Part shown: positions 1 through 11,994 of the stretch, one piece after another
How the letters are laid out: each line of letters begins with the position of its first letter
Numbering within the stretch: the stretch's first letter is position 1
Assembly (NCBI GenBank): GCA_030272155.1
Contig: CP126201.1
Location: 3,322,501-3,386,500, forward strand
Length of the DNA: 64,000 nucleotides
Reading direction: 5' to 3'
Source of the DNA: Tetradesmus obliquus
Lineage: Eukaryota; Chlorophyta; Chlorophyceae; Sphaeropleales; Scenedesmaceae
The notes under the pieces: generated by a model
The model's database searches: none
What the model was told of the DNA's origin: nothing
Seen by the model: only the letters and a program-made list of their open reading frames with translations
Translations under genes and position numbers: made by a program

Positions 1-1978
1 GTATGGCGAGGAGGCAATCAAAGAAGGCATGGGTGGTGGTGGCGGCGGCGGTGGCGGCATGGCAGACCTGTTTGACATTTTGTCGGGCGGTGGCGGCGGC
101 AGGCGGGGGCAGCCTCGCGAGCGCAAGAGCGAGGATGTGGTGCACAGGCTGTCTGTGTCGCTGGAGGAGCTGTACAACGGCGTGACAAAGTGAGTTTTGC
201 GCAGCTGGTTGCTTGCATTGTCTGTGCACAAGCAGTGTGGTTGGCATTGTCTGCATTAATGCGACGCAGCAGGCTGCGTGTGAAGCATAGCTGCTGCAGG
301 CACAGCTTCACAGCGCCAGAGCAGCATAACAGAGCGCGCCTTGACCATTGCCATGAGTTTGCGGCGTTGCTAACCCGTAACCCTGTTTGTTGAACGGCCT
401 ACTCACACCTACCGTTGCTGCCTCTTGCTGCTTTGTTATCGCTTGCAGGAAGCTGTCTCTGTCGCGCAAGCTGCCCTGCAGCAAGTGCAACGGCACAGGC
501 AGCAAGTCCGGCAAGCGCCACACCTGCTCCACGTGCCACGGCTCCGGCGTGCAGGTGCACATACGGCCGCTGGGGCCAGGCATGGTGCAGCAGATCCAGT
601 CGCGCTGCAGCGACTGCAGCGGCAGCGGCTATTCAAGCGTACCCAGTGAGTGGCGGCGCGCTGGCTTTGTTTGCATGCCTTGCAGCTGAAGCTTGGCTGG
701 TGTAGAGCAGCAGTGCTGGGATTTTGTTGACTGATGAAGCTGTTGACAGACGCAGGCGCTGGCTTTGCACTTCTCAAGTGACAGCTGAAGTGCAGCAGGT
801 GCTGTGATCTTGAGCAATGGTAACGGCTCTTGCGCCCGCACTGGCTATGCAGTTGCTGTACACACGAGGATGGGACAACAACAGCCTGGCAAGCTTATCT
901 AGTACTTCTCTGCTCTACCTTGTTTGCGCATGCTCCACCCGCCTTGAGTCTCACTCTTCTCAACTGTTTGCCGTGTGTTCAATCTCCCGCCGCAGGCGAC
1001 CGCTGCACCAGCTGCAGCGGCAGCTGCCTCGTCAGCGAGAAGAAGACCTTTGAGGTGGGCATCGAGGCCGGTATGAAGCAGAACAGCAAGATCGTGCTGC
1101 GCGGGGAGGCTGGCTGCACCGAGCCCGGCCTGCAGCCCGGCGACGTGGTGCTGGTGCTGCAGCAGAAGGAGCACGAGACCTTCACGCGGCTGCCAAACCC
1201 CGCAGACCTCATCTTTGAGAAGCACATCAGCCTCAAGGAGGCGCTGTGCGGCTGCGCGTTCAATGTAAAGCACTTGGACGGCCGCGTGATCCGCATCAGC
1301 AGCGGCGCTGGGGAGGTCATCAAGCCAGGCAGCTTCAAGGTGGTGCCGGAGGAGGGCATGCCTGTGCACACGCGGCCCTTCATCAAGGGCAACCTGTACA
1401 TCAAGTTTGAGGTGAAAAAGAGAAGAGATATGAGATGAGAGAAAGGGAACAGAAGAATAGTGCTGATAGCGGATGCGACGAACAGCAAGCCTGCAAAGCA
1501 GCTGCTCAGGTTCTTATCCTGCAATGTTGGTGTACACGTCGCGCGCTGTATGCGCAAGGCAGCAAGGAAGCTGTGTGCCGCCACGTCAAGCAGCGGTGTG
1601 TCGCTATGCTGCTGCTACTCCCTTCATCCCTGACTGCTCACACCTGTCTCTTGCGCTGACTTCTTCGCTGCACTGCTGCACCGACTTCTTTTCTGCTGTT
1701 TCTAGGTCGACTTCCCAAGCAGCCTAGACGCAGACCTGGTGACCTCTCTGGCGCCCCTACTGCCCAGCAGCAGCAGCGAGTCAGCAGCCAACGGCAGCGC
1801 AGCGGCAATGGACAGCGATGATGCGGAGCAGTGCCACATGAAGCATGTGGAGGACTTTGAGGAGGAGCTCAAGTCAAGGCACCGCATGGCTCGCCAGGCC
1901 AGCAGCAATGCATATGACAGTGATGACGAGGATGAGATGCCTCGTGGCGGGCAGCGCGTGCAGTGCGCGCAGCAGTAG
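1..1978 (+). CDS. Type-A DnaJ (Hsp40) co-chaperone, 3' part
   Basis: Cut by the window start; exons about 1-189, 449-645, 996-1411 and 1706-1978, all phases closing. The visible protein starts just after the J domain in the Gly-rich linker ([10 protein letters not shown], then a Gly run and DLFDIL), continues with the zinc-finger cysteine cluster ([31 protein letters not shown]), then the two C-terminal substrate-binding beta domains and a Ser/Asp-rich tail. It ends in CAQQ, a CaaX box like that of plant AtJ2/AtJ3-type DnaJ proteins, so farnesylation and membrane attachment are expected. The family stimulates Hsp70 ATPase and delivers unfolded clients in the cytosol. The fourth zinc motif lacks its last Gly, which is also common in animal and plant relatives. 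The J domain with HPD must lie upstream of the window. Confidence 0.93.
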
Positions 1979-3349
1979 TGCGTGTGCGAGGCTGTAGCGT
2001 GCGGCGCTGATGCTGTTCTCAGGTGGCGCTGCGGAAAGGTTCTGTTGGTGTGATAGGTAGGCGCTCGCGTCGGCGGTTACAGCTGCAGCGCAGAGCTCTG
2101 CTGGTGCGTGTGCTTTGAGGAGAGCTGTGGACTTTTGTGTGAGTTAGAGCGAGCAGTTGACATGGCTGCAGTGCTGGCAGCAGGTGCATTCTCCTAGCGC
2201 TGCCTGCACAGCAGCTGGAGGCGTGCAGCTACAAGCCACATGGCGGATTGTTCACAGGCAGGCTGCATGGTTCCTCTTTCAGTGTTGCAATGTGAGCTAA
2301 TATGCAGTTCACTGTACTGGCTTGAGCAGTAAATTGTTCTGGGGCGACAACGCGCCCGGTGTCGCTTGCAAAGGCGGCCCGCCACTTTATAGGCGTGAGA
2401 TGTTACTAGTGGGTGCTTGTTGTTCACGGCAATAAGGCTGCACGCTTGCTGCCGTGTACAGTTTGTCTGTTGTTGCGTAGATGTTCTCCTGGCGCATGGT
2501 AGCGTTGCAAGCAGCCAGACAGCTGTCGTACTTGGCAGCAGCAGGAGGGATTGAGAACTGGTGTGCCCAATGCTGGTAACATGCTCCTTTTGTTCTTGCG
2601 TGGGATCCATCATAAAGAGTTCTGTACTGCATGGAAATGATTGACCTGCTTGCACGTTGTACCAATTTTATACTGTACTGCATGGCTGCTTGGTATGCGT
2701 ACTGCTGGCACTGGAAACAGGTGTGGTACTTGTGGTACACCTCCTTGAGTCAGCATTAGTAGCCTGTTGAGAGCGGCTAGTCAGTGTTGGTCCTCGGAGC
2801 TATCTGAGATATTCACTGTCAACTATCGGTCGTCATTGTGTTAAGCTCTACAACTAGCTCATAACTCACTCAAACCGGCCCGGTCACGAACCCTGGACAA
2901 CATCGATCAAACGAAGCAGGCACCTGCAAGTGGGAAGACTCCAAATCATAAGGTTCAATCAGACGGAAGCCGTGCACCACCAAAATGCGATGCGGGTGAC
3001 AAACCGTGTGTTATGTTGCTTGCCGCCCATTTGAACTTCTCGGCGTTTGCTTTAGTTGGCGGCGTTGCGTGCTGGTGGTTGGTTTACGCTGGAGTTTGCC
3101 TGACGATTTTGTCGCACCGCAGCTGTCTATATTGGGTGAGCGTGCTTTGCCTCCTGTTGCTGCTGCCTGCAGCAGCAGACGTTTCACCCCATGATGATCG
3201 AAGCAGGAAACGACATAACCGCGTTGCTCTAGTTTTCTAAGTGTTCTCTCTGCCTCGTGCTGTGCGACAGGCCTTACATCATCACAGCCTCCAATCATTA
3301 AGTGCACAGCAGCGGCACCACCCACCAGACTACGCCCAGCTTCCTCTTA
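1979..3349. other. Intergenic region
   Basis: 3' flank of the DnaJ gene and 5' flank of the ankyrin gene. I see no coding exon. The second half holds an 11-bp palindrome-like motif at 2874-2884 that recurs upstream of the ankyrin duplicate. Near 3133 a GGTGAGCGTGCT string resembles one at about 7258, so part of this promoter or 5' leader was probably duplicated with the gene. Confidence 0.5.
2874..2884. promoter_or_regulatory. ACCGGCCCGGT motif upstream of ankyrin gene
   Basis: An 11-bp near-palindrome 476 bp before the ATG at 3350. The identical 11-mer is at 6964-6974, 536 bp before the ATG of the duplicate. A shared control element is inferred; it could be only a remnant of the duplicated flank. 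Confidence 0.3.
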
Positions 3350-5610
3350 ATGGCAGCACAAAAAGCCTTCACGGGCCTCACCTCAGATGATGATGAGATG
3401 CACGACAGCCTGTCTGGATCAGCAGATGAAGCAGAGCAGAGCGGCAGTGAACAGCCGAGCAACAGCAGTGAGCAGCAGGAGGAAGAAGACGATGCAGAGC
3501 AGCAGCAGGAGCAGGGCAGCGAACAGGAAGAAGATGAAGAGGCTTCTGAGGCAGAAGATCTTGATGAGAGCTCAGATTCTGATCTTCCAGACGATGGGAT
3601 GGAGGTTGGCAGCAGCAGCGGGGAAGAGTCCGAGGAAGAAGAAGGCATGCCAGAGCTGCACGGGTGAGGCACGTGCTGCTGCTGGCTGCATGCATGGGTA
3701 TGGCAGCTGTGCTACGAAGAGAAGGAGCAGAAAGATGCCTGATGCTGCTGGCTACTGTGCACTTTCTAGCTTGCAGGAATGCGTGGGGCTGGGGGCGCTT
3801 GTGCCTCCTGCAGCATCCCGCGCTGCTGCTGTAGCCCAGCCTGCTGCCAACATGCAAGGGGATCAAGAACAGTCACCGAGCGGTCGATTGTCTGCACCTG
3901 TCTTCACATGCATAACATGTGCGGCGTGCAAATCCTAAGCTGCTGCTCCCGCTGCTACCCTGCCTGCAGTGCTTGCAAGCAGGGCCTCTCTGAGCTCGTG
4001 CAGCAGCTGCTGGAAGCAGGGCACGATGTGAACAGCACCACAGCGGACAGCCAGCTCACGCCACTGCACATTGCAAGCAAGCACGGCCACGAGCATGTGC
4101 TGCGCCTGCTGCTGCAGCAGCCTGGCGTGGATGTGGATGCAGAGACAGCTGCTGATGTGCAGGTAGGTGGCGGCCTGGAGCTCAGTCGCCAGGGTTGGCT
4201 GGCAGGACAGTAGTGCGCAGTTGCATGCTGTTGCTGCTGCAGTGGTCGAAGCACGGGTGCAGCCAGCTGTGCATTGTACCCAGGCGTTCTATACATTTGC
4301 TCTCTATGTTCTCGTATTTCAAGTGTAATGCTGAGGGCAAGTGATTGTGCCTGCTGCTGCCAGGCGCGCCCGCTGCACATGGCAGTCACATGGGGCCACA
4401 CTGAGGTGGTGCGGCTGCTGCTGGAGGCGGGCGCAGATGCTGCTGCACCTGCAGGGCCTGATGCTGATCTGAACACCCCGCTGCACCTGGCAGCCATCAA
4501 CGGGTTTGCAGAGATCGCGCAGCTGCTGCTGCAGCAGCCGGCTGTGGTGGAGGCGGCGTGGCAGCCGAATGGCGATGGCAAGCAGGCACTGGCATTGGCT
4601 GTGAAGGAAGGTAGTGAGCAGGTGGGTGGGCCCTTTGAAGCAGCGTAGAGTGTGTTATGTTCTGATGCGTGCAAGTGCACTTGACACTCGCAGATGTGTG
4701 CAGGAGAACCTAGTGTGTCTGGTGCTTTCTTGTCCATTCATGCCTGTCGCATGGCTGTCTCTGGTGATGTGTTAATACCGGCGGGTGTCCTGCTGTGGAA
4801 TGCGGCTCAGCTTGCTGTGCTAGCCAGTGCCGCTCCCCACATGCTACTGTTTCACCCAGCCTCCATCTGATTGCAGCAGCATGCACATACCACCACCCGT
4901 CACTCTGTATGCTGAAAGCACACCCAACGATCGTCTCGACCTCATTTGCATTGCTGCTGCAGGTGGTGCATGAGCTGCTGGCGCTGCTTGACCCAGCCTC
5001 CCTAGCTGATGAAAACATTGAGGCAGCAGTCAGCGAAGCAGCCTACTATGCCGTGAAGTACAGGAGGCAGGCCCTACTGCCGCCGCTGCTGCAGCTGCTA
5101 GGCCCGGACCACACCGACGCTGCATGGTTCCAGGTGGGCAGCGGCCCGTGTTGTTATGCTTCCCACAGTCAATCAATTACACGCTTTTCCAGCAAGAGCA
5201 ACCAAGAGCAACCAAGGGAGGCTGCTTGGCAGTCCTACAGTGGCTGTGTTTATTTCGGCAGTTCCTCAACAATGTGACTGCAGCCCCAAGCTCTGCTGTT
5301 GCGCGCTGCCTGCATTCTGCTTCGCCATGGCGGACGTACAACACGTCTGTACCCATGCTGACTGCTTTCTATTTTCTGCTCCCACCTGCTGCCTGCTGCT
5401 TGCAGGAAACGCGGGAGCGTGACTTTGAAGACCAAGCTTTCCTAGCAGTGGTGCAGGCTTGGCGGCAGTCCCTGGCTGCACAGCCACTGCAGCAGGAGTG
5501 GCAGCGGCTGAGAGAGGCGCGGGCCAAGGCCCTGCAGGAAGCTGCTGCATTGCGCAGCGGCGTGCAGGAGATGCTGGTGCAGGCAGCTGGCGTGATGCGG
5601 CAAGCAATGC

Positions 5611-5645
<35 letters not shown>

Positions 5646-5815
5646 GAGCACGAGGAGCTGCAGGGCAGAGTGCAGTTGCAAGGCCAACAGCAGCAGCTGC
5701 AGCAGCAGCAGGAGCAAGCGCGCGAACCAGCAGCAACTCACAAAGCAGCCAGGAAGAAGAAGAAGAAGAAGAATCAGCTGGGCCAGGCAGAGGAGCAGTG
5801 CCATCAGCAAGGTGC

Positions 5816-5848
<33 letters not shown>

Positions 5849-6125
5849 ACACACGAGCTCGGCAACTCCTGTAGCAGATAGGAAGAAGGGCAAGAAGAAA
5901 GACAAGCAAGAGAAGAAAGACAACAACGAGAAGAGCGGAAAGCAGAGGAAGAAGGAGAAGGGGCAGCAGCGGGAGGAGCAGCAGCAGCAGGAGCAGCACA
6001 AGGAGCAGCAGGAGCAGCACGAGGAGCAGCAGCAGCAGGAGCAGACAAACAAGGAGGAGAAGCAAAAGAAGGAGAAAAAGAGGAGGCGGCACAGCGGCCA
6101 GGACGACGGCACTGCTGCTGCAGCT

Positions 6126-6157
<32 letters not shown>

Positions 6158-6236
6158 GCAAATGGCAGGAAGCCCACCAAGCAGCAGCCCTGCAAGCTGC
6201 AGGAAGCGGCGCAAGCACAAGCGCCATAATGCTTAG
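3350..6236 (+). CDS. Ankyrin-repeat protein with acidic head and Lys/Gln-rich tail
   Basis: Five exons: 3350-3663, 3970-4162, 4364-4621, 4963-5133 and 5406-6236, all in phase, giving 588 residues. Residues 1-104 are Asp/Glu/Ser-rich. About residues 105-255 hold four to five ankyrin repeats, with clear cores such as TPLHIASKHGH, RPLHMAVTWGH and TPLHLAAINGF. Residues 256-312 are a helical extension without clear repeats. The tail (313-588) is coiled-coil-like, rich in poly-Gln and poly-Ala, with basic clusters (KKKKKK, KKRRRH, and CRKRRKHKRH at the C-terminus) that look like nuclear localisation signals. Ankyrin repeats bind proteins; a nuclear scaffold role is inferred and the partner is unknown. 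A broken duplicate follows directly. The exon map is firm; the function is not. Confidence 0.85.
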
Positions 6237-6771
6237 CAGCAGCTTTTACAAAAGGCGCCAGTGCTGCACTGCGCGCCTGCGGGCCTTAGTCACACGCCTA
6301 CACAGGATGTTCCACAGGTGCTGCAGGGCCTGCGCACCCATCATGTGCTGGCAGTTTGCATGCAAGGAAAGTTAGCAGCGGGTTTTCCTGTGTTACTCAA
6401 GGATATGGAGCCCTGCATATTGTGCAAACACTGCAGTGCAGCTGCATGCGTACGAGGTTATGCTGTGCCCCTGCAGTTGCAGCCCAACGTTTGCAGTTGG
6501 TAGCTGGGTTTGAACGACGCATCAACCCAATGATTAGGTAACTGCTGGCAGGAGTGGCGGCAACACCTGTTGTCAAGAGCAATATGTACGCTACAAATAT
6601 TCACTAGTTGTGCAGGTGGACCTAGCCTTGCTGCAGCTGATGCGGCGGCAAGCACTGGCAGTGTGATCTGACGGCAAAGAATGTACGCAGAGCAGCGCCT
6701 AATGCACCGCAGAGCAGCTGCCGAATGCATGGGCATTTTGCTATGTGTGCCTCCACGCACTGCTTGTGACA

Positions 6772-6776
6772 TGTAA
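6772..6776 (+). terminator. Possible TGTAA polyadenylation signal
   Basis: TGTAA is the usual poly(A) signal in chlorophycean algae. This copy lies 536 bp after the ankyrin stop codon; a second is at 6897. A pentamer occurs often by chance, so this is only suggestive. Confidence 0.25.
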
Positions 6777-6963
6777 CGCTGCGCTTTTGCATACGCAGTT
6801 GTCTGCTACCACGACACAGACACCGTGCCTTTCCATATGTTTCAAATGACGCTGCTCAAGCGACTTTAGTCCGGTGGTTTAAATATTATTCTATCATGTA
6901 ACCCCGGTGATGACCTCTGTGATGCGTGAAGTACAGTCGCCAGCCTTGATAATGGCACGGGTG

Positions 6964-6974
6964 ACCGGCCCGGT
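6964..6974. promoter_or_regulatory. ACCGGCCCGGT motif, second copy
   Basis: Identical to the motif at 2874-2884 and at a similar distance upstream of the duplicated ankyrin gene. Either a conserved site or flank homology. Confidence 0.3.
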
Positions 6975-7499
6975 TCCTGCCAGGCTGGCACTCACACCGC
7001 TACCCCGGCCCGAATCGGTGTCAACATGTCATCGCTTGCTCGTAGCAGAACCAATCACAGAACATTTGATAATAGCAGATGGAAGACGAAGACGAACGGA
7101 CAGCTCGGCCGCAGGATTTGCTAATGAGCAATTTTTGACGACAATGTAAGAACTGGCAGCGCACCAAGCCGATAGTCTTCAATGAACACTTTTCAAACAA
7201 TATAAGTTTATCCAGCCACAACCTGAAAGTGGTGTGGTGTTGGTGCGGCAGTAACACGAGGTGAGCGTGCTGTGCTGTCGTGCTGTGCCTGCATCTGCTG
7301 CTAAGCCTCACAGCTTGATCTTGCAACGCTGCCCACACCACCAACAGAACACATGAACAGTTACAACAAATAATGATTTGCAACTACCCTGCGCAGCAAC
7401 CACGCCTGGAGCAACAGCCACCCACCAGCAGCAGTCAGCTTCACCCCTGTGCCTCCCAGAAACGCAGCTGCCGTGCCTGCTATAACGCCAGTTGCCACC

Positions 7500-10400
7500 A
7501 TGGATCACCACAGCCTGCAGGCAGAGCAGGAGGAAAGCATTCACCAGTCAGTGCAGGGCCAAGCACTTGAGCAGCCAAGCAACAGCAATGCATCAGTGGG
7601 GAACGGCAGCCTGGATGAACAGGCAGACGAGTACGGGAGCAGCTGCTGCAGCAGCAGCAGTGGCAGCAGCAGCAAGTCAGATTCAGGAGACAACGAAGCA
7701 GAAGAACACGAAGAAATGCCAAAGCTGCACAGGTGCGCATGCAATGGGCAGCACTGGATGGCATCTGCAGTGCTTACACAAACTACACACTGGATTTCAT
7801 GCAGGATCACTCACAGCCACGGTGCAAGGTCTAGGATCATTGCTGACTTTCTTGAAAAGGCTTGGGGTGTGCGTAATGCTTGCAAGCATGATGGTGTAGT
7901 GTCCCTTTCTGTTGCCGCTCCATTGCGGCGCGGGGCCGATGGCGTTGATGCTATGGCTGGATGGGTAACATGCTGATGACAGCCACAGTGCAAGCTGATC
8001 ACCACAGACTGCGGCAGCGGCTGCTGCAGACGTGTAACTATTTGTCAGGGGCTGACATGTGACTGCTCACCTTCCCTGCAGGGCTTGCAAGCTTGGGCAG
8101 CTGCGGATGGTGCAGTGGCTGCTGGATGAAGGGCATGACATCAACCAAACCACACCATGGGCACGCCTGACCCCGCTGCACATCGCCAGCCAGCACGGCA
8201 GGGTGGGAGTTGTGCGGCTGCTGCTGCAGCAGCCTGGCATACACCACAGCTTGGAGGCAAAAACCGCCGATGCAAGGGTGAGTCCAGCTGTGCTGACTGT
8301 GACTGACAAAGCAGCAACTTGCTGCTTGGTTGTTCAGAAGATACACTTGTGCCTGGGCACGTAGAGGCAGCAATTTTGGCTGTGCAGGTGAGCCATGCAT
8401 GCTGCTCGAGCTGACTAATGCAAGTTGCTCTTGCAGCATATGTATGACTGTTTTAGCTACAATGGCGGCTCAGCCAAGCAGCATGGCAGTGCATTTTCCG
8501 TTTAAGAGGCTCTCAAAAGCAGCCGCAGTCAGCAGCAGTTGACAAACTCCCCGGCAGCAAGCAGGCTCACCTTCAGTATGCCCAAATTGTCAGCCTGCAT
8601 GCAGCAGTGTCAATCATACGAACTGCACAGAACCAGGCAACACCACGTCACATTACATCATATTGCCTGCTGCTGCCAGGCACGCCCGCTGCACATGGCC
8701 GTCACATGGGGCCACACTGAGGTGGTGCGGCTGCTGCTGGAGGCAGGCGCAGATGCAACAAGGCGCGCAGGGTCCGACTTAAACACCCCGCTGCACTTGG
8801 CAGCCCTCAATGGCTTTGCAGAGATCGTGCAGCTGCTGCTGCAGCAGCCGGGCGTGGTGGAGGCGGCTTGGAAGATGAATTGGCCTGGCTTTTCAGCTGG
8901 CGGTGCTGGAGGGACACGAGCAGGTGGGTGTCTGGCGCCTTATCAGAACATGGCGGTTGACCGTCATGTGTGTTGTGCGTGCATTTGCATGCTTAGCTCT
9001 GGCTTTGTAAGGAGTGCTGGACACACGATTTGTAGGGCTAGAACTTGCAGCTTGCAGCTGTCTCAATGTGTGTGGCACGGCCACTTGCGGCCTGCTTGAC
9101 ATGTGTGTGTAAGCTGAACCTGGCTGACGCTAAGCAGCTGCGTACTACGGCTAGTAGCCTGCACCTGCTGGTGACACACATACATCGCAGCGATCAACTC
9201 TGTATCATGCCTGTTTGCCTGCTGGTTGTTGCTGGCAGTGTTGGTGGCGGCTGGCGCTTCCATACTGCGTTTGACCTGCTGCGTTTGACCTACTTGCAAG
9301 CTGTGCAATATTGCAGTTATCAGTGCTGTTTCCTTACACTGCCTCCCGTGCTGATTGCCGCAGCAAGTATGCGCAAGCCACGACCGCTTTAAGTACACAG
9401 CATGCTTCATGCCTCTGCAATGATGCAGCAGGTGGTGCACGAGCTGCTGTCACTGCTCACTCCAGCATCGCTTGCTGATGATGACAGCATACTTGCAGCA
9501 GTCAATGATGCGGCTTCCTAAGCAGTCGAGCACAAGAGGCAAGCGCTGCTGCCGCCGCTGCTGCAGCTGCTGGGACCAGACTACGCTGAAGCTGCGTGGT
9601 TCCAGGTGAGCTGCCACTGTCTTAATTTTCAGATTTGTTGTTGTTCCAAATGCAGCACATGCACACTTATCTTCACGAGAACAGGCATGCGGAAGCTCCT
9701 GCGGCATACGGGGCAGCCAGATCACATCCAAGCAGAGGGTATGTCTTCAAGTGCGTTGCTCAACAAGCAGCAGGGACGTGTAACAAGACCGCACTTATAG
9801 ACTCCTTTATTGGGGCGGCTAACACTGAGTGTTGGTCGGGTGTGTGCGGCATGCGATTGAGCTGTAGCACACCAAGGGGGTGGGGGGGGGGGTTCAACTC
9901 CCCCGCTTATTTTTTGGCTTGGGCGCTGGGCACCTCCTCTATAGGGTGTTGTGACGTGTTCTGCTGGTGAGGCACTGCCTCCCGCTCCCGACAATTGGGC
10001 TTGCTCAATTGTGCTGTGGTAGCGAGCCAGTAGGATTCTGTCCCCCCTGGTAACAACAACAAAAACAAAACAAGACCGCCGCGGCCTGCACCAGCACAGC
10101 CTTGAAGTTGTGCAAAATGACAGTTTTAGGCATGGTGATTGCACAACTGCGCACCTGCAAGCGACGTTGTGCCCTGTTGACATATGTTGCAGCAGGGCCA
10201 ATGCTCTAGTACACTCTCCAATGCTCCTGGCACCCGTGGCTGTTGGGCTGACGTAACTTCTGCCAGTGCTTGGTTTGTACTGTGATGATGATGACCTCCA
10301 CACCCCACTATTGCGCATGCTTTTGTAGTTTGGGGCCCCCGGTGTTCCAAAGTGCCAAGCTCTGCTGTTGCGGACGATGTCCAACATGCCTCCTCTATGT

Positions 10401-10731
10401 TGGCATGTTTTACACTGTGCCGTCTGCACACCCGCTCTTGCTCCCACCTGCTGCCGCTTGCTGCTTGCAGTTCACGCGCAGGTTTAACTTCGAAAAGCAA
10501 GCCGTTGAAGCAGTGGTGCAAGCTTGGCGGCTGTCGCTGGCTGTGCAGCCTGTCCAGCAGGAGCAGCAGCAGGAGCTCCTGCTGCTCGAGCAGCAGCCGG
10601 AGCAGCAGCAGCAGCAGCAGGAGCACGATGGGGCACTGGACCAGGAGGAAGCAGCAGGGCGTGCTGGTGGCACAAACAGTCAAGTGCCACCTGTCGAGCG
10701 CAGCTGTAAGAAGCGGCGCCACAGTTTGTGA
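7500..10731 (+). pseudogene. Degenerate tandem copy of the ankyrin-repeat gene
   Basis: It keeps the five-exon plan of the gene at 3350: 7500-7732, 8082-8277, 8680-8923, 9432-9605 and 10471-10731. The start sits in a strong context (gccaccATGG). Exons 1-2 are open, with an acidic head and two ankyrin repeats. Exon 3 is 14 nt shorter than its partner; 6 nt is an in-frame loss and a net 8-nt loss after about 8870 shifts the frame, although the shifted frame still reads like the partner (LAVLEGHEQ). Exon 4 has an in-frame TAA at 9519-9521 where the intact copy reads Tyr-Tyr. Reading exon 4 in the shifted frame also meets a stop. Exon 5 keeps the ending (VVQAWRLSLA, then SCKKRRHSL) but has a much shorter Gln/Lys tail. 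A truncated ankyrin product could still be made. Confidence 0.82.
9782..10079 (+). mobile_element. SINE-like retroposon with 11-bp target-site duplication
   Basis: About 276 bp (9793-10068) inserted in the last intron of the ankyrin pseudogene. It is flanked by perfect 11-bp direct repeats, AACAAGACCGC, at 9782-9792 and 10069-10079. The right end is an A-rich tail (about 10051-10070), as expected for target-primed retroposition. GGTTCAACTCC at 9891-9901 fits a tRNA-type B box, and a GAGTG-containing stretch near 9825-9840 could be a weak A box. A hairpin at 9991-10012 (7-bp arms, ACAATTG/CAATTGT) lies near the 3' end. No coding capacity. A short tRNA-derived SINE is the best reading. Confidence 0.7.
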
Positions 10732-11994
10732 GGGACCCTGTATGCAACGTCAAGCTGCAGCGCTTGGCGCCTGCATTGGTAGCGTAGGGCGGTTACATTA
10801 TCATGTACACGCCTGATGCAGCTGAAGTGAGCAGCAAGATGGCAGCAGGTCAAGAATCAAGGAATGGTCCAGGTGCAGCTGCAGGGTCTTGGAGTACATT
10901 AATGCTGTGCCTGTTGCAAGACAAAATGTATCTGTGATCTACACCTTTTAATGCTGATATTTACACATTGCTGTGATTGACACTTTTTCCACCTGGATAG
11001 TTTGGCGCTTGAATGGTTTGAACTTGTTTTTGCTTGTGCTGTTGATTATTGCAGCTGCCTGATGTCAAGCTTTGAGCTTGCCATGCCGCCAGCAACCCTT
11101 GCACCTGGTTACCATGTGGAACCGGTGCTCAACATGTTGTTAACTCTACTTCGGGGTCCTAAACCTGCATCTGATGGCTGTTGCTCACTTGAAAGTAGAT
11201 GGATTGGTTTGCCAGTTTGATGCAGTGGGCCAGCATTAGCTTTGTCATGCCATGGCGACGATGTTTTGCTGCTCTGTGACGCAGTTGATGACATATCTGC
11301 TGCCAGGGGATCTGGGTTGCCAAGCTGGGCATGTTCAACCTGCACAAGTTGCGGAGATTTCAGGGTCTGTCAATAGTAAATGCTGTTAGATTTCAGATAA
11401 GAAAGTACATGGCAGGGTGGTTTGTGTAGCATAGGGTGCGGTGTGCAGTGTGCATGTGTAGTTGTGTGTCTGCAAGCCATGTTTCAACTCAGCAGTTGAT
11501 TGATGGCTGAAGATATGGCTCCATTTGCAACCTTGTCGTAACAATTTGGGTGCTGCTGCAACGCCCACACGACTGCAACCTTCAGCAGTACACAAGTGCT
11601 TTAGGTTCCACTGTTTGAATGCTTCTGTGTTTCAGGGTTGAGCTGCGACTGACACAAGCATGGGCAACCTTGCTCGTGCGTCTGTATATCATCGTTTACC
11701 GCTTATCAATTAAGTTTTGTGCGTGGTCCGTTTCAAAGGGTTTTGGCTGTTCACTGTCTGAAAGGAGAAGTTGAGCTGTCACTCAAGCCTTGCCTGTCAG
11801 CTGCTTGCCCAAGTTCAAGGAGATCACTGTTTCAAATATGTTTGATTCCGCGTGGCGAAGCCAAAATACGCCTTACCCTCGGCTGCTATGAGCAGGGATG
11901 CATTGCACGCCCTCGCTCTTCAGGAGTGTGGCCGAGTGCACGCAGCCCTACGGCCCTCCAGCGTCAGGATCTTCGGTCAGATCGCTGCAGGTGC
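10732..11994. other. Intergenic region / 5' part of the ARM-like gene
   Basis: No exon can be assigned with confidence. A short open stretch from ATG 11888 to about 11990 (beginning MSRDALHALALQECG) looks protein-like and ends at a CAG|GTGCAT donor. It could be a first coding exon, but its phase does not join cleanly to the first secure exon at 12085. Confidence 0.35.

Larger units (their letters stand above)
6237..7499. other. Intergenic region
   Basis: Probable 3' UTR of the ankyrin gene followed by the 5' flank of its duplicate. TGTAA strings at 6772-6776 and 6897-6901 could be algal polyadenylation signals. The region from about 6950 partly resembles the flank upstream of the first copy, including the 11-bp motif. 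No exon is seen. Confidence 0.45.

Noticed and set aside
5266-6227. Long minus-strand frames rich in Ala, Leu or Cys opposite the ankyrin tail
   Set aside because: They are the antisense readings of (CAG)n and (AAG)n in the plus-strand exon; no splice or start logic.
9842-9905. A tRNA gene around the B-box-like sequence
   Set aside because: No acceptor-stem or cloverleaf pairing around it; it fits a SINE head better.
11719-11994. Upstream extension of the open frame before the first ARM-gene exon
   Set aside because: The translated sequence is Arg/Ser/Cys-rich without resemblance to anything and crosses a likely splice site; only the part near 12085 is credible.
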